A stretch of 64,000 nt of DNA, from assembly GCF_000620145.1 (NCBI RefSeq), contig NZ_KK211082.1:57198-121197 (forward strand), given 5' to 3'. Position 1 is the first letter of the stretch; the number at the start of each line of letters is the position of its first letter. Positions 18,578 to 30,516 of this stretch are shown here, in pieces. The notes below the pieces were generated by a model that saw only the letters and a list, made by a program, of their open reading frames with translations, was not told the DNA's origin and searched no databases. This DNA comes from Deefgea rivuli DSM 18356 (lineage in GTDB: Bacteria > Pseudomonadota > Gammaproteobacteria > Burkholderiales > Chitinibacteraceae). The translations under genes were made by a program, and so were the position numbers.

Positions 18578-20416
18578 TTATTCCGCTTTAGTTGGTTTTA
18601 AGTGATATTTCACTTGAATGTCTTTCTTGATCGCCTCAATGAAGGCCGTCATTTCAACCTGACCATACATTTTTGCCAAATTTTCCTGCATTTTAAACTG
18701 GTTCTCAGGCGACAAAGCAGGAGCAGGAATCGCTGCATTTACTTTATAAATCGCATAGCCACGTCCTGGAATTGGCGCACCAATATAAGCCGGTAGCTTT
18801 GCAGTATCCGCTTTGAAAATCGCTTTCAAATCAGCCTCAGCCACACCCTGCTCTGCAATACGCGTAAAGCCTTTACTTTCACTCCACGTTAATGGCGTAG
18901 CAGCACCTGACTTCAAACTCGCTAGCTTTTTCTCGCCATCAGCTAAAGCTAAAGCCAACGCTTTTTCTTGCTTGAGTTTTTGTGAAATTAGCGCTGAAAC
19001 TTCAGCTAAAGTTTGTGTACTTGCTGGTTTATGCTCAAGCACACGCACAGAAACCAACTGGCCTGGCGCAACTTCAATCGCTTCAGAATTATGCTTAGCT
19101 TTCAGCACATCATCAGAATAAGCTGCTTCAATCAACTTAGGATTATTCAATAATGGATCTGCAGTTCCCGTACGAGTCACCCAATCGCTCTGTTTCACGG
19201 TCAGTTTGAGCGTATCAGCCGCCGGTTTTAAACTATCTGATTGCTGATAAACCAGCTCAGTAAACTTTTCAGCTTGGGCTGGAAAAGCAGTTTGAATTTT
19301 CTGAAGTTTTAATTTCTCAACAATGCCTGGCTTCACATCAGCCAAAGCTGTTGATTTCAAATCATTCAGCTGCAAAATATGAAAGCCAAAATCAGTTTCA
19401 ACCAAACCACTGATTTCACCTTTCTTTAATTTGAATGCCACTTCATCAAATGGTTTTACCATCGCACCACGAGGGAAAAAGCCTAAGTCGCCGCCATTCA
19501 CTGCCGAGCCTGGATCTTGCGATTTCTGTTTTGCCAATTCAGCAAAACGGGCAGGATTCGCTTTTAGCTCAGCCAAAATCGCCTCAGCCTGTTTACGCAC
19601 AAGCGCTTTATCTGCAGGCTTCGCAGTTTTATCTACAGTCAGCAAAATATGGCTAACACGGCGCTCTTCTTTCGCGAGTTCTTGCTGGTGATCGGCAAAG
19701 TATTTCGCAACTTCTTCATCGCTCACCGTTTGCGCAGCAGCCAAATCGGCTTGCGACAACAGTAGATATTCTAATTTCACCATTTCTGGTTTTTTAAACG
19801 CGGCCTGATTCGCGTCAAAATATTTTTTGATTTCTGCATCAGACACAGTGACTTGCGCTAAATATTGCTCTGGCGACACGATCGCCGTTGCTACTTCTCG
19901 TTTTTCAGCCATTAGCTGATTAAGTTGTTGCATTGATGCATTAGATACAAAGCCAGTTTGTACAAAACCATCCATCAATTGGCGCATTACGATGTCTTGG
20001 CGAACTTTCTGCTCGAAAATCGCAGGCGTCATTTGCTGTGATGCCAAAAGCTCTTGATAACGTTGATCGTTAAAACGACCATCAACTTGAAATGCAGGAA
20101 TCTGTGTAATGACGTTGCGAACGAGTGAATCGGGTGCCGTTAATTTGAGCTGTTCTGCACGCGCTTGTAGCAGTTTTTGGCTCACGATTTGTTCTACCAC
20201 CATCGGCTTCATCTCATCGGAGACCACTTGATTGCCAACCGCTTGTGCCACATCGCGCTCAGTAATCATCCGCCCGCCTACTTTTGCAAGATAAGGCTCA
20301 CTATCATCACTCATTGCGCCCAAACCGGAAACGCCAGCCCCCACCACTAAGCCCAATGCCACCAAGCCCAACACAACGGTTACTGCAGTTTTATTCTTAT
20401 TTACGATATCAAACAT
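18578..20416 (-). CDS. ppiD: Periplasmic folding chaperone / peptidyl-prolyl isomerase PpiD
   Basis: 612 residues. One N-terminal membrane anchor (about 12-34, [20 protein letters not shown]), then a SurA-like N-terminal chaperone region, a parvulin PPIC domain at about 255-360 ([31 protein letters not shown]), and a C-terminal chaperone region. PpiD sits in the inner membrane next to the Sec translocon and helps exported proteins fold. It is the last gene of the conserved tig-clpP-clpX-lon-hupB-ppiD order; a tRNA-Asp gene and terminator separate it from hupB. Confidence 0.94.
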   Translation of the reverse strand: MFDIVNKNKTAVTVVLGLVALGLVVGAGVSGLGAMSDDSEPYLAKVGGRMITERDVAQAVGNQVVSDEMKPMVVEQIVSQKLLQARAEQLKLTAPDSLVRNVITQIPAFQVDGRFNDQRYQELLASQQMTPAIFEQKVRQDIVMRQLMDGFVQTGFVSNASMQQLNQLMAEKREVATAIVSPEQYLAQVTVSDAEIKKYFDANQAAFKKPEMVKLEYLLLSQADLAAAQTVSDEEVAKYFADHQQELAKEERRVSHILLTVDKTAKPADKALVRKQAEAILAELKANPARFAELAKQKSQDPGSAVNGGDLGFFPRGAMVKPFDEVAFKLKKGEISGLVETDFGFHILQLNDLKSTALADVKPGIVEKLKLQKIQTAFPAQAEKFTELVYQQSDSLKPAADTLKLTVKQSDWVTRTGTADPLLNNPKLIEAAYSDDVLKAKHNSEAIEVAPGQLVSVRVLEHKPASTQTLAEVSALISQKLKQEKALALALADGEKKLASLKSGAATPLTWSESKGFTRIAEQGVAEADLKAIFKADTAKLPAYIGAPIPGRGYAIYKVNAAIPAPALSPENQFKMQENLAKMYGQVEMTAFIEAIKKDIQVKYHLKPTKAE

Positions 20417-20502
20417 ACCAGCTAGCTCCTGCTATTTATGCGCGTTATCATGCCATATTGCGGCGATGCTGTCTGTAAGCGAGTCATTTTAGGCAACAAA
20501 AA

Positions 20503-20532
20503 GGGCAAACATAACGTTTGCCCTTTTTCATT
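20503..20532 (-). terminator. Terminator after tRNA-Asp
   Basis: Stem GGGCAAAC / GTTTGCCC with loop ATAAC at 20503-20523; on the minus strand the stem is followed by a T-run (20497-20502). Lies immediately 3' of tRNA-Asp. Confidence 0.85.
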
Positions 20533-20535
20533 GTT

Positions 20536-20612
20536 TGGCGGAGTGGACGGGACTCGAACCCGCGACCCCCGGCGTGACAGGCCGGTATTCTAACCAACTG
20601 AACTACCACTCC
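20536..20612 (-). tRNA. tRNA-Asp (anticodon GUC), copy 2
   Basis: Identical to the tRNA-Asp at 236-312, with encoded CCA (complement of 20536-20538). It sits between hupB and ppiD. Upstream of it (20613-20741) are two degenerate direct repeats of its own 5' region. Confidence 0.97.
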
Positions 20613-20741
20613 ATGCATGTAAGTGATAGCAAACTTAAAACGGGTATTGTAACGCCGCTTAAGTGAACTACCACTCCATTTAAGTAATACTCAACTCAAA
20701 ACGCGTATTCTAACGTTACTTAAGTCAACTACCACTCCATA
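20584..20741 (-). repeat. Tandem decayed copies of the tRNA-Asp 5' part
   Basis: Three units with period 59-61 bp. On the plus strand each has GTATT(C/G)TAAC followed by the exact 13-mer AACTACCACTCCA at 20601-20613, 20666-20678 and 20727-20739. The first unit is the genuine tRNA-Asp 5' part; the other two keep acceptor and D-arm remnants but not the anticodon or T-arm. Between the 13-mers, short A-rich flanks (CTTAAAAC, CTCAAAAC) are also repeated. Confidence 0.85.
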
Positions 20742-20808
20742 AAATACCGACTCTGAATTACATAAATTCCAGCCGGCATTTCACAATCATTCGTTTAACA
20801 GCAGTTGA

Positions 20809-21081
20809 TTATTGAACTGCGTCTTTCAAAGATTTACCAGCGCGGAATTTTGGCTGTTTTGCAGCTGCGATGGTGATGCTTTCGCCAGTGCGTGGGTTAC
20901 GGCCAGTGCGCTCTTCACGCTCAGACACGTAGAAAGAACCAAAACCAACCAAAGTCACTTCATCGCCACCCTTCAGGGCACCAGAGATGGCTTCAATTGT
21001 TGCATCTAACGCTTTACCAGCAGCAGCTTTAGACAAGCCTGCAGATTCAGCGATTGAGTCGATGAGTTCAGATTTATTCAC
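20809..21081 (-). CDS. hupB: DNA-binding protein HU
   Basis: 90 residues, the standard HU length. N-terminal [19 protein letters not shown] and the HU signature [18 protein letters not shown] (about residues 46-63) with the DNA-intercalating RNPRTG arm. It organises the nucleoid. Placed directly downstream of lon as in most proteobacteria; 156 bp separate it from the lon stop, so it may have its own promoter. Confidence 0.97.
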   Translation of the reverse strand: MNKSELIDSIAESAGLSKAAAGKALDATIEAISGALKGGDEVTLVGFGSFYVSEREERTGRNPRTGESITIAAAKQPKFRAGKSLKDAVQ

Positions 21082-21237
21082 TTACATCCCCTTTCAATTT
21101 TGATTGGACTTAACTGTGTTTTGATTTGCTACAAGCTTTATATCAAGCGACAAAAATACATGTCAACTTAGCTTGATACTTTGTTGGGTAGTTTCGACGT
21201 AATGAGCTGTTTTCAACTACACCAACCGTTTAAATGA

Positions 21238-23646
21238 TTAATGCTTGGTACTCGGCTGTGGTGCTTCGGTGCTTTCTGGCACAGGAACATCTACGGCAAT
21301 GACTGCCACCGCCTCAGGTATTCTCTCTAAAGCATGTGCCAATACGTCATCAAACCATTTGACGGAATGAATAGCAAGCCCTCGCTTAACATTATCGGGA
21401 ATTTCTGCCAAATCTTTGACATTTCCTTCCGGAATCAGCACGTGCTTGATGCCGCCACGGTGTGCAGCGAGCAATTTCTCTTTCAAACCACCAATTGGTA
21501 GCACTTCACCGCGCAAAGTAATTTCACCCGTCATTGCCACATCGCAACGTACAGGTATACCCGTCAACACGGATGTGAGTGCCGTCGCCAAGCCAATACC
21601 TGCCGATGGGCCATCTTTCGGTGTTGCGCCTTCTGGCAAGTGAATATGCATATCGTTTTTCTGATAAAACTCAGGATCAATCCCTAAGCTGACAGCACGC
21701 GTACGCACGACCGACAAAGCCGCTTGGATCGATTCTTGCATCACATCGCCTAACTGCCCAGTCTGGATCATTTTGCCCTTACCTGGCAGCTTCACAGCCT
21801 CAATCGTGAGCAATTCGCCGCCGACTTCAGTCCAGGCCAAACCGGTGACCTGACCCACTTGATTTTTCAGCTCAGCTACGCCGTAGTCATAACGGTGCAC
21901 ACCCAGATATTTATCCAAGTTTTTATTGGTTACGCTGAGTTTTTTGTCGCTTGGCTTCATTAGCAAGGCTTTAACCACTTTGCGGCAAATTTTCGCGATT
22001 TCCCTATCCAAACTACGTACACCTGCTTCACGTGTGTAATAGCGAATAATATCGCGCACAGCCGTATCAGCAATTAACAACTCGCCTTCTGCAACGCCAT
22101 TATTTTTCATTTGTTTCGGCACGAGATATTTCAACGCGATATTCACTTTTTCATCTTCGGTGTAACCCGAGAGGCGAATAATTTCCATCCGATCCAATAA
22201 AGGCGCAGGAATATTCAGTGAATTCGCGGTAGCGACAAACATCACGTCGGATAAATCGTAATCCACTTCTAGGTAATGATCGCTAAACGCATGATTTTGT
22301 TCAGGATCGAGCACTTCCAGCAAAGCAGACGATGGATCGCCGCGCATATCGCTGCCCAATTTATCCACTTCATCTAGCAAGAACAGTGGATTTTTCACGC
22401 CAACTTTGCTCATGCTTTGCAAAATTTTACCTGGCATCGAGCCGATATACGTACGGCGATGACCACGGATTTCAGCTTCATCGCGTACGCCACCCAGCGC
22501 CATACGAACGAACTTGCGATTCGTAGCACGGGCAATGCTTTCACCTAAAGATGTTTTACCCACACCCGGTGGGCCAACCAAGCAAAGAATCGGCGCCTTG
22601 AGTTTTTCTACGCGCGTTTGCACCGCGAGATATTCAACAATCCGCTCTTTAACTTTATCCAAACCGTAGTGATCTGCATCCAATACCGTTTCAGCTGCCG
22701 CCAAATCTTTGCTGATTTTGGTTTTTTTCTTCCACGGCAGGCCCAACATCGTTTCGACGTAATTGCGAACGACGGTCGACTCAGCCGACATCGGCGACAT
22801 CATGCGCAGTTTTTTGAGTTCAGCTTCGGTTTTTTCCTTAGCTTCTTTGCTCATACCTGCGTTTTTAATTTTCTTTTCTAATTCATCCAGATCGGCATTT
22901 TCATCCAGCTCGCCAAGTTCTTTTTGAATCGCTTTGACTTGCTCGTTTAAATAATATTCGCGCTGGCTTTTTTCCATTTGGCGTTTTACACGGCCACGGA
23001 TGCGCTTTTCAACTTGCAAAATATCGAGTTCAGATTCCAATTGCTTGAGCAAATGATCCATTCGCGCAGCAACGTCTTCCATTTCAAGTACCGCTTGTTT
23101 TTGCTCCAGCTTCAGCGGCAAATGCGCCGCTACCGTGTCGGCTAAACGACCAGCAGTATCAATGCCAGCCAAAGAAGTCAAAATTTCTGGTGGGATTTTT
23201 TTATTCAGTTTCACGTACTGATCAAATTGCGACAGCAAAGCGCGGCGCATGCCTTCGGCTTCGTGATTGCTTTCATCGGCAAGAGGTTGCGGCGTTGCCA
23301 TTGCTTGGTAAAAGCCATCTTCGTCTTGCAAAGATTCAACCAATGCCCGCTGCACGCCTTCAACCAAAACTTTAACCGTACCGTCCGGCAACTTTAAAAG
23401 TTGCAGCACGGTGGCAACGGTACCGACAGGGTACAAATCCCCCATCGTCGGCTCATCTTTAGACGCATTTTTTTGTGCGACCAGCAGAATATGTTTGCCA
23501 CCTTCCATTGCCGCTTCAAGCGCTTTAATCGACTTTGGGCGACCAACAAAAAGGGGAATAACCATGTGTGGGAATACCACCACGTCGCGCAATGGCAACA
23601 TTGGGAACGAAGTAGATTCAACCGCGAGTAATTGATGTTCAGACAT
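21238..23646 (-). CDS. lon: ATP-dependent protease Lon
   Basis: 802 residues. N-terminal substrate domain, AAA+ module with Walker [10 protein letters not shown] (about 355) and Walker B FLLDEVDK, then the peptidase domain with catalytic Ser at about 681 in KDGPSAG and the Lys in [13 protein letters not shown]. The C-terminal tail is rich in Pro, Val and Glu. Lon degrades misfolded and regulatory proteins in the cytoplasm. It lies between clpX and hupB in the usual order. Confidence 0.97.
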   Translation of the reverse strand: MSEHQLLAVESTSFPMLPLRDVVVFPHMVIPLFVGRPKSIKALEAAMEGGKHILLVAQKNASKDEPTMGDLYPVGTVATVLQLLKLPDGTVKVLVEGVQRALVESLQDEDGFYQAMATPQPLADESNHEAEGMRRALLSQFDQYVKLNKKIPPEILTSLAGIDTAGRLADTVAAHLPLKLEQKQAVLEMEDVAARMDHLLKQLESELDILQVEKRIRGRVKRQMEKSQREYYLNEQVKAIQKELGELDENADLDELEKKIKNAGMSKEAKEKTEAELKKLRMMSPMSAESTVVRNYVETMLGLPWKKKTKISKDLAAAETVLDADHYGLDKVKERIVEYLAVQTRVEKLKAPILCLVGPPGVGKTSLGESIARATNRKFVRMALGGVRDEAEIRGHRRTYIGSMPGKILQSMSKVGVKNPLFLLDEVDKLGSDMRGDPSSALLEVLDPEQNHAFSDHYLEVDYDLSDVMFVATANSLNIPAPLLDRMEIIRLSGYTEDEKVNIALKYLVPKQMKNNGVAEGELLIADTAVRDIIRYYTREAGVRSLDREIAKICRKVVKALLMKPSDKKLSVTNKNLDKYLGVHRYDYGVAELKNQVGQVTGLAWTEVGGELLTIEAVKLPGKGKMIQTGQLGDVMQESIQAALSVVRTRAVSLGIDPEFYQKNDMHIHLPEGATPKDGPSAGIGLATALTSVLTGIPVRCDVAMTGEITLRGEVLPIGGLKEKLLAAHRGGIKHVLIPEGNVKDLAEIPDNVKRGLAIHSVKWFDDVLAHALERIPEAVAVIAVDVPVPESTEAPQPSTKH

Positions 23647-23814
23647 ATTGGGATGACCTGATCGAGAGTATGTTCACAATATGTGGCCATTGCGCTTAAA
23701 TTCAATTGCAATGCCATAAGTAGTAAGGCAAAAACTGCCATGCAAGCCACTTCGTCTCGCCATACAATTTGTACTGGCGTCACGTACGACTTGCGTGAAA
23801 GCTTTAAACAACAC

Positions 23815-23855
23815 CGCCCGCCTTAAGCTCCAAACCACGGAACTACCGGCGGGCG
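23815..23855 (-). terminator. GC-rich hairpin after clpX
   Basis: Perfect 8 bp arms CGCCCGCC (23815-23822) and GGCGGGCG (23848-23855) with a 25-nt centre, 15 bp after the clpX stop. On the minus strand it is followed by a moderately T-rich stretch. Likely a weak terminator between clpX and lon. Confidence 0.5.
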
Positions 23856-23870
23856 AGAGAAAAACAGACT

Positions 23871-25139
23871 TTACTTACTAGCTACAATCGTTTCCGCAGC
23901 TACGGGTACAAATTCTGGTTTTGCTGCCGCAGTGATGACTTCTTTACTCACCACAACCTTAGCAATCCCTTCCATCGCTGGCAACTCAAACATCGTATCG
24001 AGCAATGTTTGTTCTACGATAGAGCGTAAACCACGCGCGCCAGTTTTGCGCTCCATGGCTTTATGCGCAATCGCAGCCAAGGCTTCAGTACCGATTTCCA
24101 GCTCAACGTTTTCCATTTCAAACAGTTTTTGATACTGTTTGATCAAGGCGTTTTTCGGCTCAGTCAAAATAGTAACCAGAGCGGCTTCATCGAGCTCGGC
24201 CAAGGTGGCAACCACTGGCAAACGACCCACGAATTCAGGAATCAAACCGAAACGAATCAAATCATCCGGCTCAACTTCATGCAGCAATTCGCCGATGTTT
24301 TTTCTATCATCTTTGCTTTTCACTTCAGCGCCAAAACCAATGCCGCCTTTCACTGAACGATTGCGAATGATTTTATCTAAACCCTCAAACGCGCCGCCGC
24401 AAATAAACAAGATATTGGTCGTATCAACTTTCGGCAAATCTTGATTTGGATGTTTACGGCCACCGCTTGGCGGCACCGAAGCCACCGTACCTTCAATCAA
24501 TTTCAGCAACGCTTGCTGCACGCCTTCGCCCGATACATCGCGAGTGATTGACGGATTTTCTGATTTACGCGCGATTTTATCCACTTCATCGAGGTAAACA
24601 ATGCCGCGCTGCGCTTTCTCAACGTCGTTATCGCACTGCGCCAAGAGCTTGGCAATAATGTGCTCAACGTCTTCACCGACGTAACCGGCTTCGGTTAAAG
24701 TCGTCGCATCGGCAATCACAAACGGTACATCCAACAATTTCGCCATTGTTTGCGCGAGCAAGGTTTTACCCGAACCCGTTGGGCCAATCAGCAAAATATT
24801 CGATTTAGCTAACTCAACGTCATTACCCGCTTTGCCTTTAGTCGACAAGCGTTTGTAGTGGTTGTACACCGCCACCGACAAAATCTTTTTAGCCCGCTCT
24901 TGCCCAACCACGTACTGATTCAGATCATCACGAATCTCAGTTGGCTTTGGCAAACGTTTGCCATCGGTTGTTGTAACAGGGCCAGCCGCTAAATCAGTTA
25001 CTTCTTCTTCGATCACATCGTTGCATAAATCAATGCACTCGTTGCAAATAAAGACCTGAGGGCCGGCAATCAATTTTTTCACTTCGTGCTGACTTTTGCC
25101 GCAGAAGGAGCAATACAATAATTTTTCTTTATCTGACAT
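23871..25139 (-). CDS. clpX: ClpX ATPase subunit of ClpXP protease
   Basis: 422 residues. N-terminal C4 zinc finger (CSFCG about 10-14, CNECIDLC about 33-40) for substrate and adaptor binding, AAA+ core with Walker A GPTGSGKT (about 119), Walker [10 protein letters not shown], and the IGFG-type loop (GGIGFGAE) that docks onto ClpP. It unfolds tagged proteins and feeds ClpP, encoded just upstream. A hairpin terminator lies between clpP and clpX, so expression may be partly separate. Confidence 0.97.
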   Translation of the reverse strand: MSDKEKLLYCSFCGKSQHEVKKLIAGPQVFICNECIDLCNDVIEEEVTDLAAGPVTTTDGKRLPKPTEIRDDLNQYVVGQERAKKILSVAVYNHYKRLSTKGKAGNDVELAKSNILLIGPTGSGKTLLAQTMAKLLDVPFVIADATTLTEAGYVGEDVEHIIAKLLAQCDNDVEKAQRGIVYLDEVDKIARKSENPSITRDVSGEGVQQALLKLIEGTVASVPPSGGRKHPNQDLPKVDTTNILFICGGAFEGLDKIIRNRSVKGGIGFGAEVKSKDDRKNIGELLHEVEPDDLIRFGLIPEFVGRLPVVATLAELDEAALVTILTEPKNALIKQYQKLFEMENVELEIGTEALAAIAHKAMERKTGARGLRSIVEQTLLDTMFELPAMEGIAKVVVSKEVITAAAKPEFVPVAAETIVASK

Positions 25140-25171
25140 GAACAGCTATTCCGAATAAAACGCGCCAAGGA

Positions 25172-25199
25172 AAGAAAAGCCGCCAGACAGGCTGGCGGC
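25172..25199 (-). terminator. Terminator after clpP
   Basis: Stem GCCGCCAG / CTGGCGGC (25179-25199) followed on the minus strand by TTTTCTTT. It lies 22 bp after the clpP stop. Confidence 0.85.
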
Positions 25200-25220
25200 T
25201 ACAGGAGTTTCGGCGAGAGA

Positions 25221-25841
25221 TTAACTTGCCAGAGCTGCCCGCGAAGCCAGTACTTCATCCACGAGGCCGTAGGCTTTTGCCTCTTCGGCATTCATGAAAT
25301 TATCACGATCGGTATCACGCTCAACCGTTTCGATATCTTGACCCGTGTGTTTCGCCAGCAATTCATTCAAAGTGCGTTTGGTCTTAATCAATTCACGCGC
25401 ATGAATTTCAATATCCGAAGCTTGGCCTTGCAAACCGCCAATCAAAGGCTGATGAATCATGATACGAGAATTAGGCAAGGTGAAACGTTTACCTTTGGCA
25501 CCACCCGACAACAAGAAAGCGCCCATCGAAGCCGCCATCCCGATGCACAATGTCGAGACATCAGGCTTGATAAATTGCATCGTATCGTAAATCGCCATCC
25601 CCGCAGTGACCGAGCCACCCGGTGAATTGATGTACAAAGAAATGTCCTTATCTGGGTTTTCTGATTCCAGAAAGAGCAACTGAGCCACCACAAGGTTCGC
25701 CATTTGATCATTCACTGGACCGACCAGAAAAATGACCCGTTCTTTCAGCAAGCGTGAATAAATATCATACGCACGTTCGCCGCGGCCGCTTTGCTCAACG
25801 ACCATTGGTACTAGACCGATATTTTGCGGATCAAATCCCAT
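25221..25841 (-). CDS. clpP: ClpP proteolytic subunit
   Basis: 206 residues from ATG 25841, which has AGAGG 9 bp upstream; the longer frame begins with TTG directly after that site. Serine-protease triad visible: Ser in GMAASMGAF (about 108), His in MIHQPL (about 133) and Asp in DRDNFM (about 182). It forms the double heptamer that degrades substrates delivered by ClpX. Start lies 20 bp after the tig stop. Confidence 0.97.
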   Translation of the reverse strand: MGFDPQNIGLVPMVVEQSGRGERAYDIYSRLLKERVIFLVGPVNDQMANLVVAQLLFLESENPDKDISLYINSPGGSVTAGMAIYDTMQFIKPDVSTLCIGMAASMGAFLLSGGAKGKRFTLPNSRIMIHQPLIGGLQGQASDIEIHARELIKTKRTLNELLAKHTGQDIETVERDTDRDNFMNAEEAKAYGLVDEVLASRAALAS

Positions 25842-25860
25842 CTTGGACAACCTCTTATGT

Positions 25861-27171
25861 TTATTGACCTTGCTGACCCATCAACTCATCAAAAGCAACC
25901 GCTTGTTCTGTTACTTTTGCTTTTGACAAAACGAACTCAACCACATTGTCTTCTAGCGCCATATTAGTTGGGCCTGACAAGCGATCTGGGCTAGCGTAGT
26001 ACCAAGCCACAACTTCGCTTGGATCTTCGTAGTTTTGTGCCAAATCTTCGATAATCGCTTTGATTTGTTCTGGTTGTGTAGACAGTTTTTCTGCCTCAAC
26101 CAATTCAGACAAAGCCAAACCGAGGTGAACACGGCGACGCGCTTGCGCTTCGAACAAAGCAGGTTGGAACGGAACCGTTTTCGGATCGATACCACGTTGT
26201 TGCAAGTCAGCTTGTGCGCCTTCAACCAAGCGGCCGATTTCAAGAGAAATCAACGAACGTGGCAATTCCATTGGCGTCGCTTCAATGACAGCGCTCATTG
26301 CGCTTTCTTTGATGCGTGATTTCAAGCGGAAACGAACTTCACGCTCCAAATTACCTTTTACTTCGGCGCGCATTTTTTCAACATCGCCATCTTCAATGCC
26401 TAAGCTTTTCGCAAAGTCAGCATCCAACGCTGGCAAGTTGGCCGCAGCGACGTTTTTCACAGTGATCGCGAAAACAGCTGTTTTACCTGCAACGTCTTTA
26501 CCGTGGTAATCGGCTGGGAATACAACTGTAACGTCTTTGCTTTCGTCTTCTTTCAAGCCAACCACACCCGCTTCAAACTCAGGCAACATTTGGCCTTTGC
26601 CGATCAAAAATGCGTAGTTGTCTGATGAACCACCAGCGAATGCAACGCCATCAATCGTGCCTTTAAAGTCGATGATCACGCGATCACCATCTGCAGCGGC
26701 GCGCTCTACGCGCTCAAAACGCGTGCGTTGGCTGCGCAAAATGTCGATGGTTTTGTTGATTTCTTCGTCACCAACAAGCAGTGTTGGTTTTTGTACTTCA
26801 ATCGCGCTCAAGTCACCCAATTTAATTTCTGGGTAAACTTCAAATGTCGCCAAGAATTCAAATGGGCCATTTTCAGCCACATCTTGTTTTGCTTCAAAAC
26901 GTGGGTAGCCAGCAACTTGTAGTTTTTGCTCAACAACCGCTTCGCCGAACGAGCGCTCAACCGTTTCACCCAAAACTTCTTCTTGGATACGGAAGCCATG
27001 GCTTTGAAAAACCACGTTCAACGGTGCTTTACCAGGACGGAAGCCATCAATTTTAGCGGTTTTAGCAACGCGCTTGAGGCGGGCATCAACTTGCTTAGCG
27101 ATTTCTTCGCGTGGCACCGCAATGGACAAACGACGCTCGAGAGCGCTCAGGGTTTCCAGTTGTGCTTGCAT
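25861..27171 (-). CDS. tig: Trigger factor
   Basis: 436 residues. N-terminal ribosome-binding domain with the signature GFRPGKAPL (about 44-52), FKBP-type peptidyl-prolyl isomerase domain at about 160-240 ([14 protein letters not shown]) and a helical C-terminal chaperone domain. It binds near the ribosome exit tunnel and protects nascent chains. First gene of the tig-clpP-clpX-lon block. Confidence 0.96.
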   Translation of the reverse strand: MQAQLETLSALERRLSIAVPREEIAKQVDARLKRVAKTAKIDGFRPGKAPLNVVFQSHGFRIQEEVLGETVERSFGEAVVEQKLQVAGYPRFEAKQDVAENGPFEFLATFEVYPEIKLGDLSAIEVQKPTLLVGDEEINKTIDILRSQRTRFERVERAAADGDRVIIDFKGTIDGVAFAGGSSDNYAFLIGKGQMLPEFEAGVVGLKEDESKDVTVVFPADYHGKDVAGKTAVFAITVKNVAAANLPALDADFAKSLGIEDGDVEKMRAEVKGNLEREVRFRLKSRIKESAMSAVIEATPMELPRSLISLEIGRLVEGAQADLQQRGIDPKTVPFQPALFEAQARRRVHLGLALSELVEAEKLSTQPEQIKAIIEDLAQNYEDPSEVVAWYYASPDRLSGPTNMALEDNVVEFVLSKAKVTEQAVAFDELMGQQGQ

Positions 27172-27537
27172 TACCAGTATTCCTCAAACGTATTTCTGGA
27201 TGCTTTTGATCCAGAAAAATATTAATCAATAAAATATAAAGCGCCTAAAACGCTGCCAAAGTGCTTGTGCACCGGCCAGCTCGGCCACTCCAATCCTGCT
27301 TGACAAAGCGCCATTCTGACGGCTCTATCCAGTAAAGCTGAGCATTATAGCAAAGTCTCAACCCCATTACCATCTACCGCCCGGCGCGGAACGCCTGTGC
27401 AACAGACCCTAAGCATCAATTACACATCAGGCTCAATCGCCATATTTCAAGCCCTATCGCCCCAATTCGCGCGGACGCAAAAAAGCCACCCGTTTTCACG
27501 TGTGGCTTTTCAGTTTTGATGCAATGCATCTTTGTTC
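27172..27537. other. Region between tRNA-Leu and tig
   Basis: About 365 bp. It holds the tig promoter region and, at 27479-27510, a hairpin AAAAGCCAC / GTGGCTTTT that on the minus strand is followed by Ts and probably ends the tRNA-Leu transcript. No other gene was recognised. Confidence 0.6.
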
Positions 27538-27622
27538 TGGTGGGGGATAAGAGACTCGAACTCTTACACCTTGCGGCGCTGGAACCTAAATCCAGTGCGT
27601 CTACCAATTCCGCCAACCCCCC
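27538..27622 (-). tRNA. tRNA-Leu (anticodon UAG)
   Basis: 85 nt with a long variable arm, as expected for leucine tRNA. On the minus strand the acceptor GGGGGGT pairs with ATCCCCC, discriminator A, encoded CCA at the 3' end. The anticodon loop ATTTAGG contains TAG. Confidence 0.95.
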
Positions 27623-27781
27623 AACAAGTGCCGAATAGTACAGAACTTCCCTGAGCCGGTCTAGTATTTTCGTTGAAATTTATTTATGCCGAGCAAACAA
27701 ACCACAGAAAATCCTTATCTTTCAAATACTAAGTGTTTCTATTTTTTTACATCACCGCCTGAATATTCAATCCAAGCCTGA

Positions 27782-28237
<456 letters not shown>

Positions 28238-28264
28238 TGCACTGAATTGCTACTGATCGAATAA

Positions 28265-28294
28265 AAATGCCAGCTCGCGAGCTGGCATTTTTTA
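28265..28294 (+). terminator. Terminator after glnB
   Basis: Perfect palindromic stem AATGCCAGCTCG / CGAGCTGGCATT followed by a T-run, 28 bp after the stop. Confidence 0.92.
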
Positions 28295-28303
28295 TGAAAC
28301 CTA

Positions 28304-28352
28304 GGGTATAGATACCTAGCCATTACCTAATAAGTTCTAGAGCAACATACCC
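28304..28352. repeat. Imperfect hairpin between convergent genes (dispersed hairpin family, member C)
   Basis: GGGTAT (28304-28309), six bases, CTAG (28316-28319), then CTAG (28337-28340), six bases, ATACCC (28347-28352): symmetrical halves with mismatched spacers. It ends just before the priA stop (minus strand), between glnB and priA. Confidence 0.5.
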
Positions 28353-28353
28353 A

Positions 28354-30516
28354 CTACACCTCAACTGGATCCACATCCAGCGTCCAGCGCACTTTGCCCA
28401 GTTTGAGCGCCTGAATCGCTGGTAAAGCCTCATCAAGCACCGCTTGCAATTGCGCTTTGGATTTCGCCGCAATCAAGAGTTGCGCACGCTCAACACCGGC
28501 GCGTTTGAGCATCGTCGCTGCGACGGGTTGATTGAGCGTCAAATTCGGCTCTGGCGCAATGCACATGCGAATCTGCGTCAGCGCAGCCAAGGCTTGCTCC
28601 AATTCAGGCGCATCGGCGCGAAACAGCGCCCATGCGCTAGCAGGCGGCAAGAGCAGCATATTGCGCTCTTCTAAAGTACGATTCGCAAACGGTGCATAAT
28701 CGCGCGCTAGCAATTGGTGATAGAAAGGATGATCGGAAAACGCAGTTTGGATAAACACTTCACCCGGCGTTTCGCGCCGCCCTGCTCGCCCTGCCACTTG
28801 CGTCAACAGCGCAAATAATCTTTCCTCAGCGCGAAAATCGACGCTATACAGCCCCGTATCGGCATTCAGCACCACCACACAGTTCAACCGATCAAAATCA
28901 TGACCTTTAGCCAGCATTTGCGTGCCAATAATAATGTCGGCCTCGCCCGAATGCACTTGCGCCAGCGCCGCGTCGAGTTCACCTTTTTTACTGGTCGAAT
29001 CGCGATCAATGCGCAGGATTTTTTTGCCTGGAAAATGCTGCGGCAAAGATTCCTCCATGCGCTGCGTACCCTGCCCGACCGGTTTCAAATCGTGATTGCC
29101 GCAATCGGGGCAAGCAGGCGTAATCGCTTCTTCATGCCCGCAATGATGGCAGCGCAGACGACGCTCTTTCAGATGCAGCACCAAGCGTGCCGAACAATGC
29201 GAGCAGCTCGCCATCCAGCCACATTCACCGCATTGCAAAACCGGCGAAAATCCGCGCCGATTTAAGAAAATCAGCACTTGCTCACCACGCGCCAGCGCCG
29301 CGTGCATCGCGGCCAGCGCCATCACATGCAGGCCGTCGACCAAGCCAACGTTTTTGGTCGGCAACAAGGTAATTTTTGGCAACACCGCGCCCGGCACAGC
29401 GCGCTGCGTTAAAGGCAGTAGTCGATAACGTTTAGCTTTGGCATTTGCCCAACTTTCGATACTCGGCGTCGCCGAACCCAGCACAATCGGCACCTTCGCT
29501 TGCCGTGCGCGGTAAACCGCGACATCTCGCGCCGAATAGCGCAGACCTTCTTGCTGCTTAAAGGAGGGGTCGTGCTCTTCATCGACGACGATCATGCCGA
29601 GCTTAGGTAGCGGCGTGAACACCGCCAAACGCGTACCCAACACAATCTGCGCTTCGCCGCGCAAGGCGGCCAGCCAATTGACCGCACGTTCGGTATTATT
29701 TAAGCCGCTATGCAGCGCCGCCATACGCACGCCTGGAAAGCGCGCACGAAAACGCCCTTCGAGTTGCGGCGTCAGATTAATTTCGGGAATTAAGACGAGA
29801 ACTTGCAAGCCGCGCGCCAAAACTTGGCTAATCGTTTGCAAATAGACTTCAGTTTTACCGCTACCGGTAATGCCATACAGCAGGAAGGGCGAAAAATCAG
29901 TCGCCGTGGTCAGTTCGTTCACGACCAGCGCTTGCTCAGCATTCAATGGCAAATCAGGACTCGCTACACCCACGCGGCATTCCTCAGCCGCAGCCGACAC
30001 CCAACCTGCCGCATGCCACGCCTGCACCCAACGCCAAGCGCTATCGTGCAAGCGACGCAGCGCGGCTGGTGTATGTGGCACCAACAGTGCCTCGGCAATC
30101 CGGCGCTGCGCAGGCGCGCGTTTGGAGAGTTGATTCAGCAGCACATCCACATCGTCGACAAAATAAACGCTAGCCGCCGCAGGCTCACGAAACGCCGCCG
30201 TACCGCGAAACGCCGTTGGCAGCGCAGCGCTCAGTACCGCACCAATCGGATAGTGATAATAGTCAGCGACAAACTGGCACAGTTGCAGCGTATCGCTAGT
30301 CAGCGCGGGTAAATCATCAAATGTCGCCAGAATGGCTTTCGGCGTGCCAGTAAAATCGGCGGCGTCGTCCCGTAATTCCATCACGACAGCCGATAATCGG
30401 CGCGGACCGAAAGGAACCAACACCCGTGAGCCTACAGCCGGTGTAAACCCAGCCAGTGCATACGCAAACAGTTTTTTGAGCGGCACGTCAAGCGCAACGA
30501 GGGCAAAACTAGCCAC
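28354..30516 (-). CDS. priA: Primosomal replication-restart helicase PriA
   Basis: 720 residues. N-terminal 3' DNA-binding domain, then a helicase core with Walker A GITGSGKTE (about 217), Walker B DEEHD (about 310), and the PriA zinc-binding insert with paired cysteines CGECGWMASCSHC and CHHCGHE...CPDCG (about 430-475). It reloads the replisome at stalled forks. Three perfect DnaA-box matches lie in its 340 bp upstream region. Confidence 0.96.
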   Translation of the reverse strand: MASFALVALDVPLKKLFAYALAGFTPAVGSRVLVPFGPRRLSAVVMELRDDAADFTGTPKAILATFDDLPALTSDTLQLCQFVADYYHYPIGAVLSAALPTAFRGTAAFREPAAASVYFVDDVDVLLNQLSKRAPAQRRIAEALLVPHTPAALRRLHDSAWRWVQAWHAAGWVSAAAEECRVGVASPDLPLNAEQALVVNELTTATDFSPFLLYGITGSGKTEVYLQTISQVLARGLQVLVLIPEINLTPQLEGRFRARFPGVRMAALHSGLNNTERAVNWLAALRGEAQIVLGTRLAVFTPLPKLGMIVVDEEHDPSFKQQEGLRYSARDVAVYRARQAKVPIVLGSATPSIESWANAKAKRYRLLPLTQRAVPGAVLPKITLLPTKNVGLVDGLHVMALAAMHAALARGEQVLIFLNRRGFSPVLQCGECGWMASCSHCSARLVLHLKERRLRCHHCGHEEAITPACPDCGNHDLKPVGQGTQRMEESLPQHFPGKKILRIDRDSTSKKGELDAALAQVHSGEADIIIGTQMLAKGHDFDRLNCVVVLNADTGLYSVDFRAEERLFALLTQVAGRAGRRETPGEVFIQTAFSDHPFYHQLLARDYAPFANRTLEERNMLLLPPASAWALFRADAPELEQALAALTQIRMCIAPEPNLTLNQPVAATMLKRAGVERAQLLIAAKSKAQLQAVLDEALPAIQALKLGKVRWTLDVDPVEV

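Noticed and set aside
20536-20741. tRNA-Asp and its repeats as an integrative-element attachment site
   Set aside because: No integrase or foreign genes nearby; repeats derive from the 5' part, while attachment sites normally use the tRNA 3' end; flanking gene order is the conserved hupB-ppiD.
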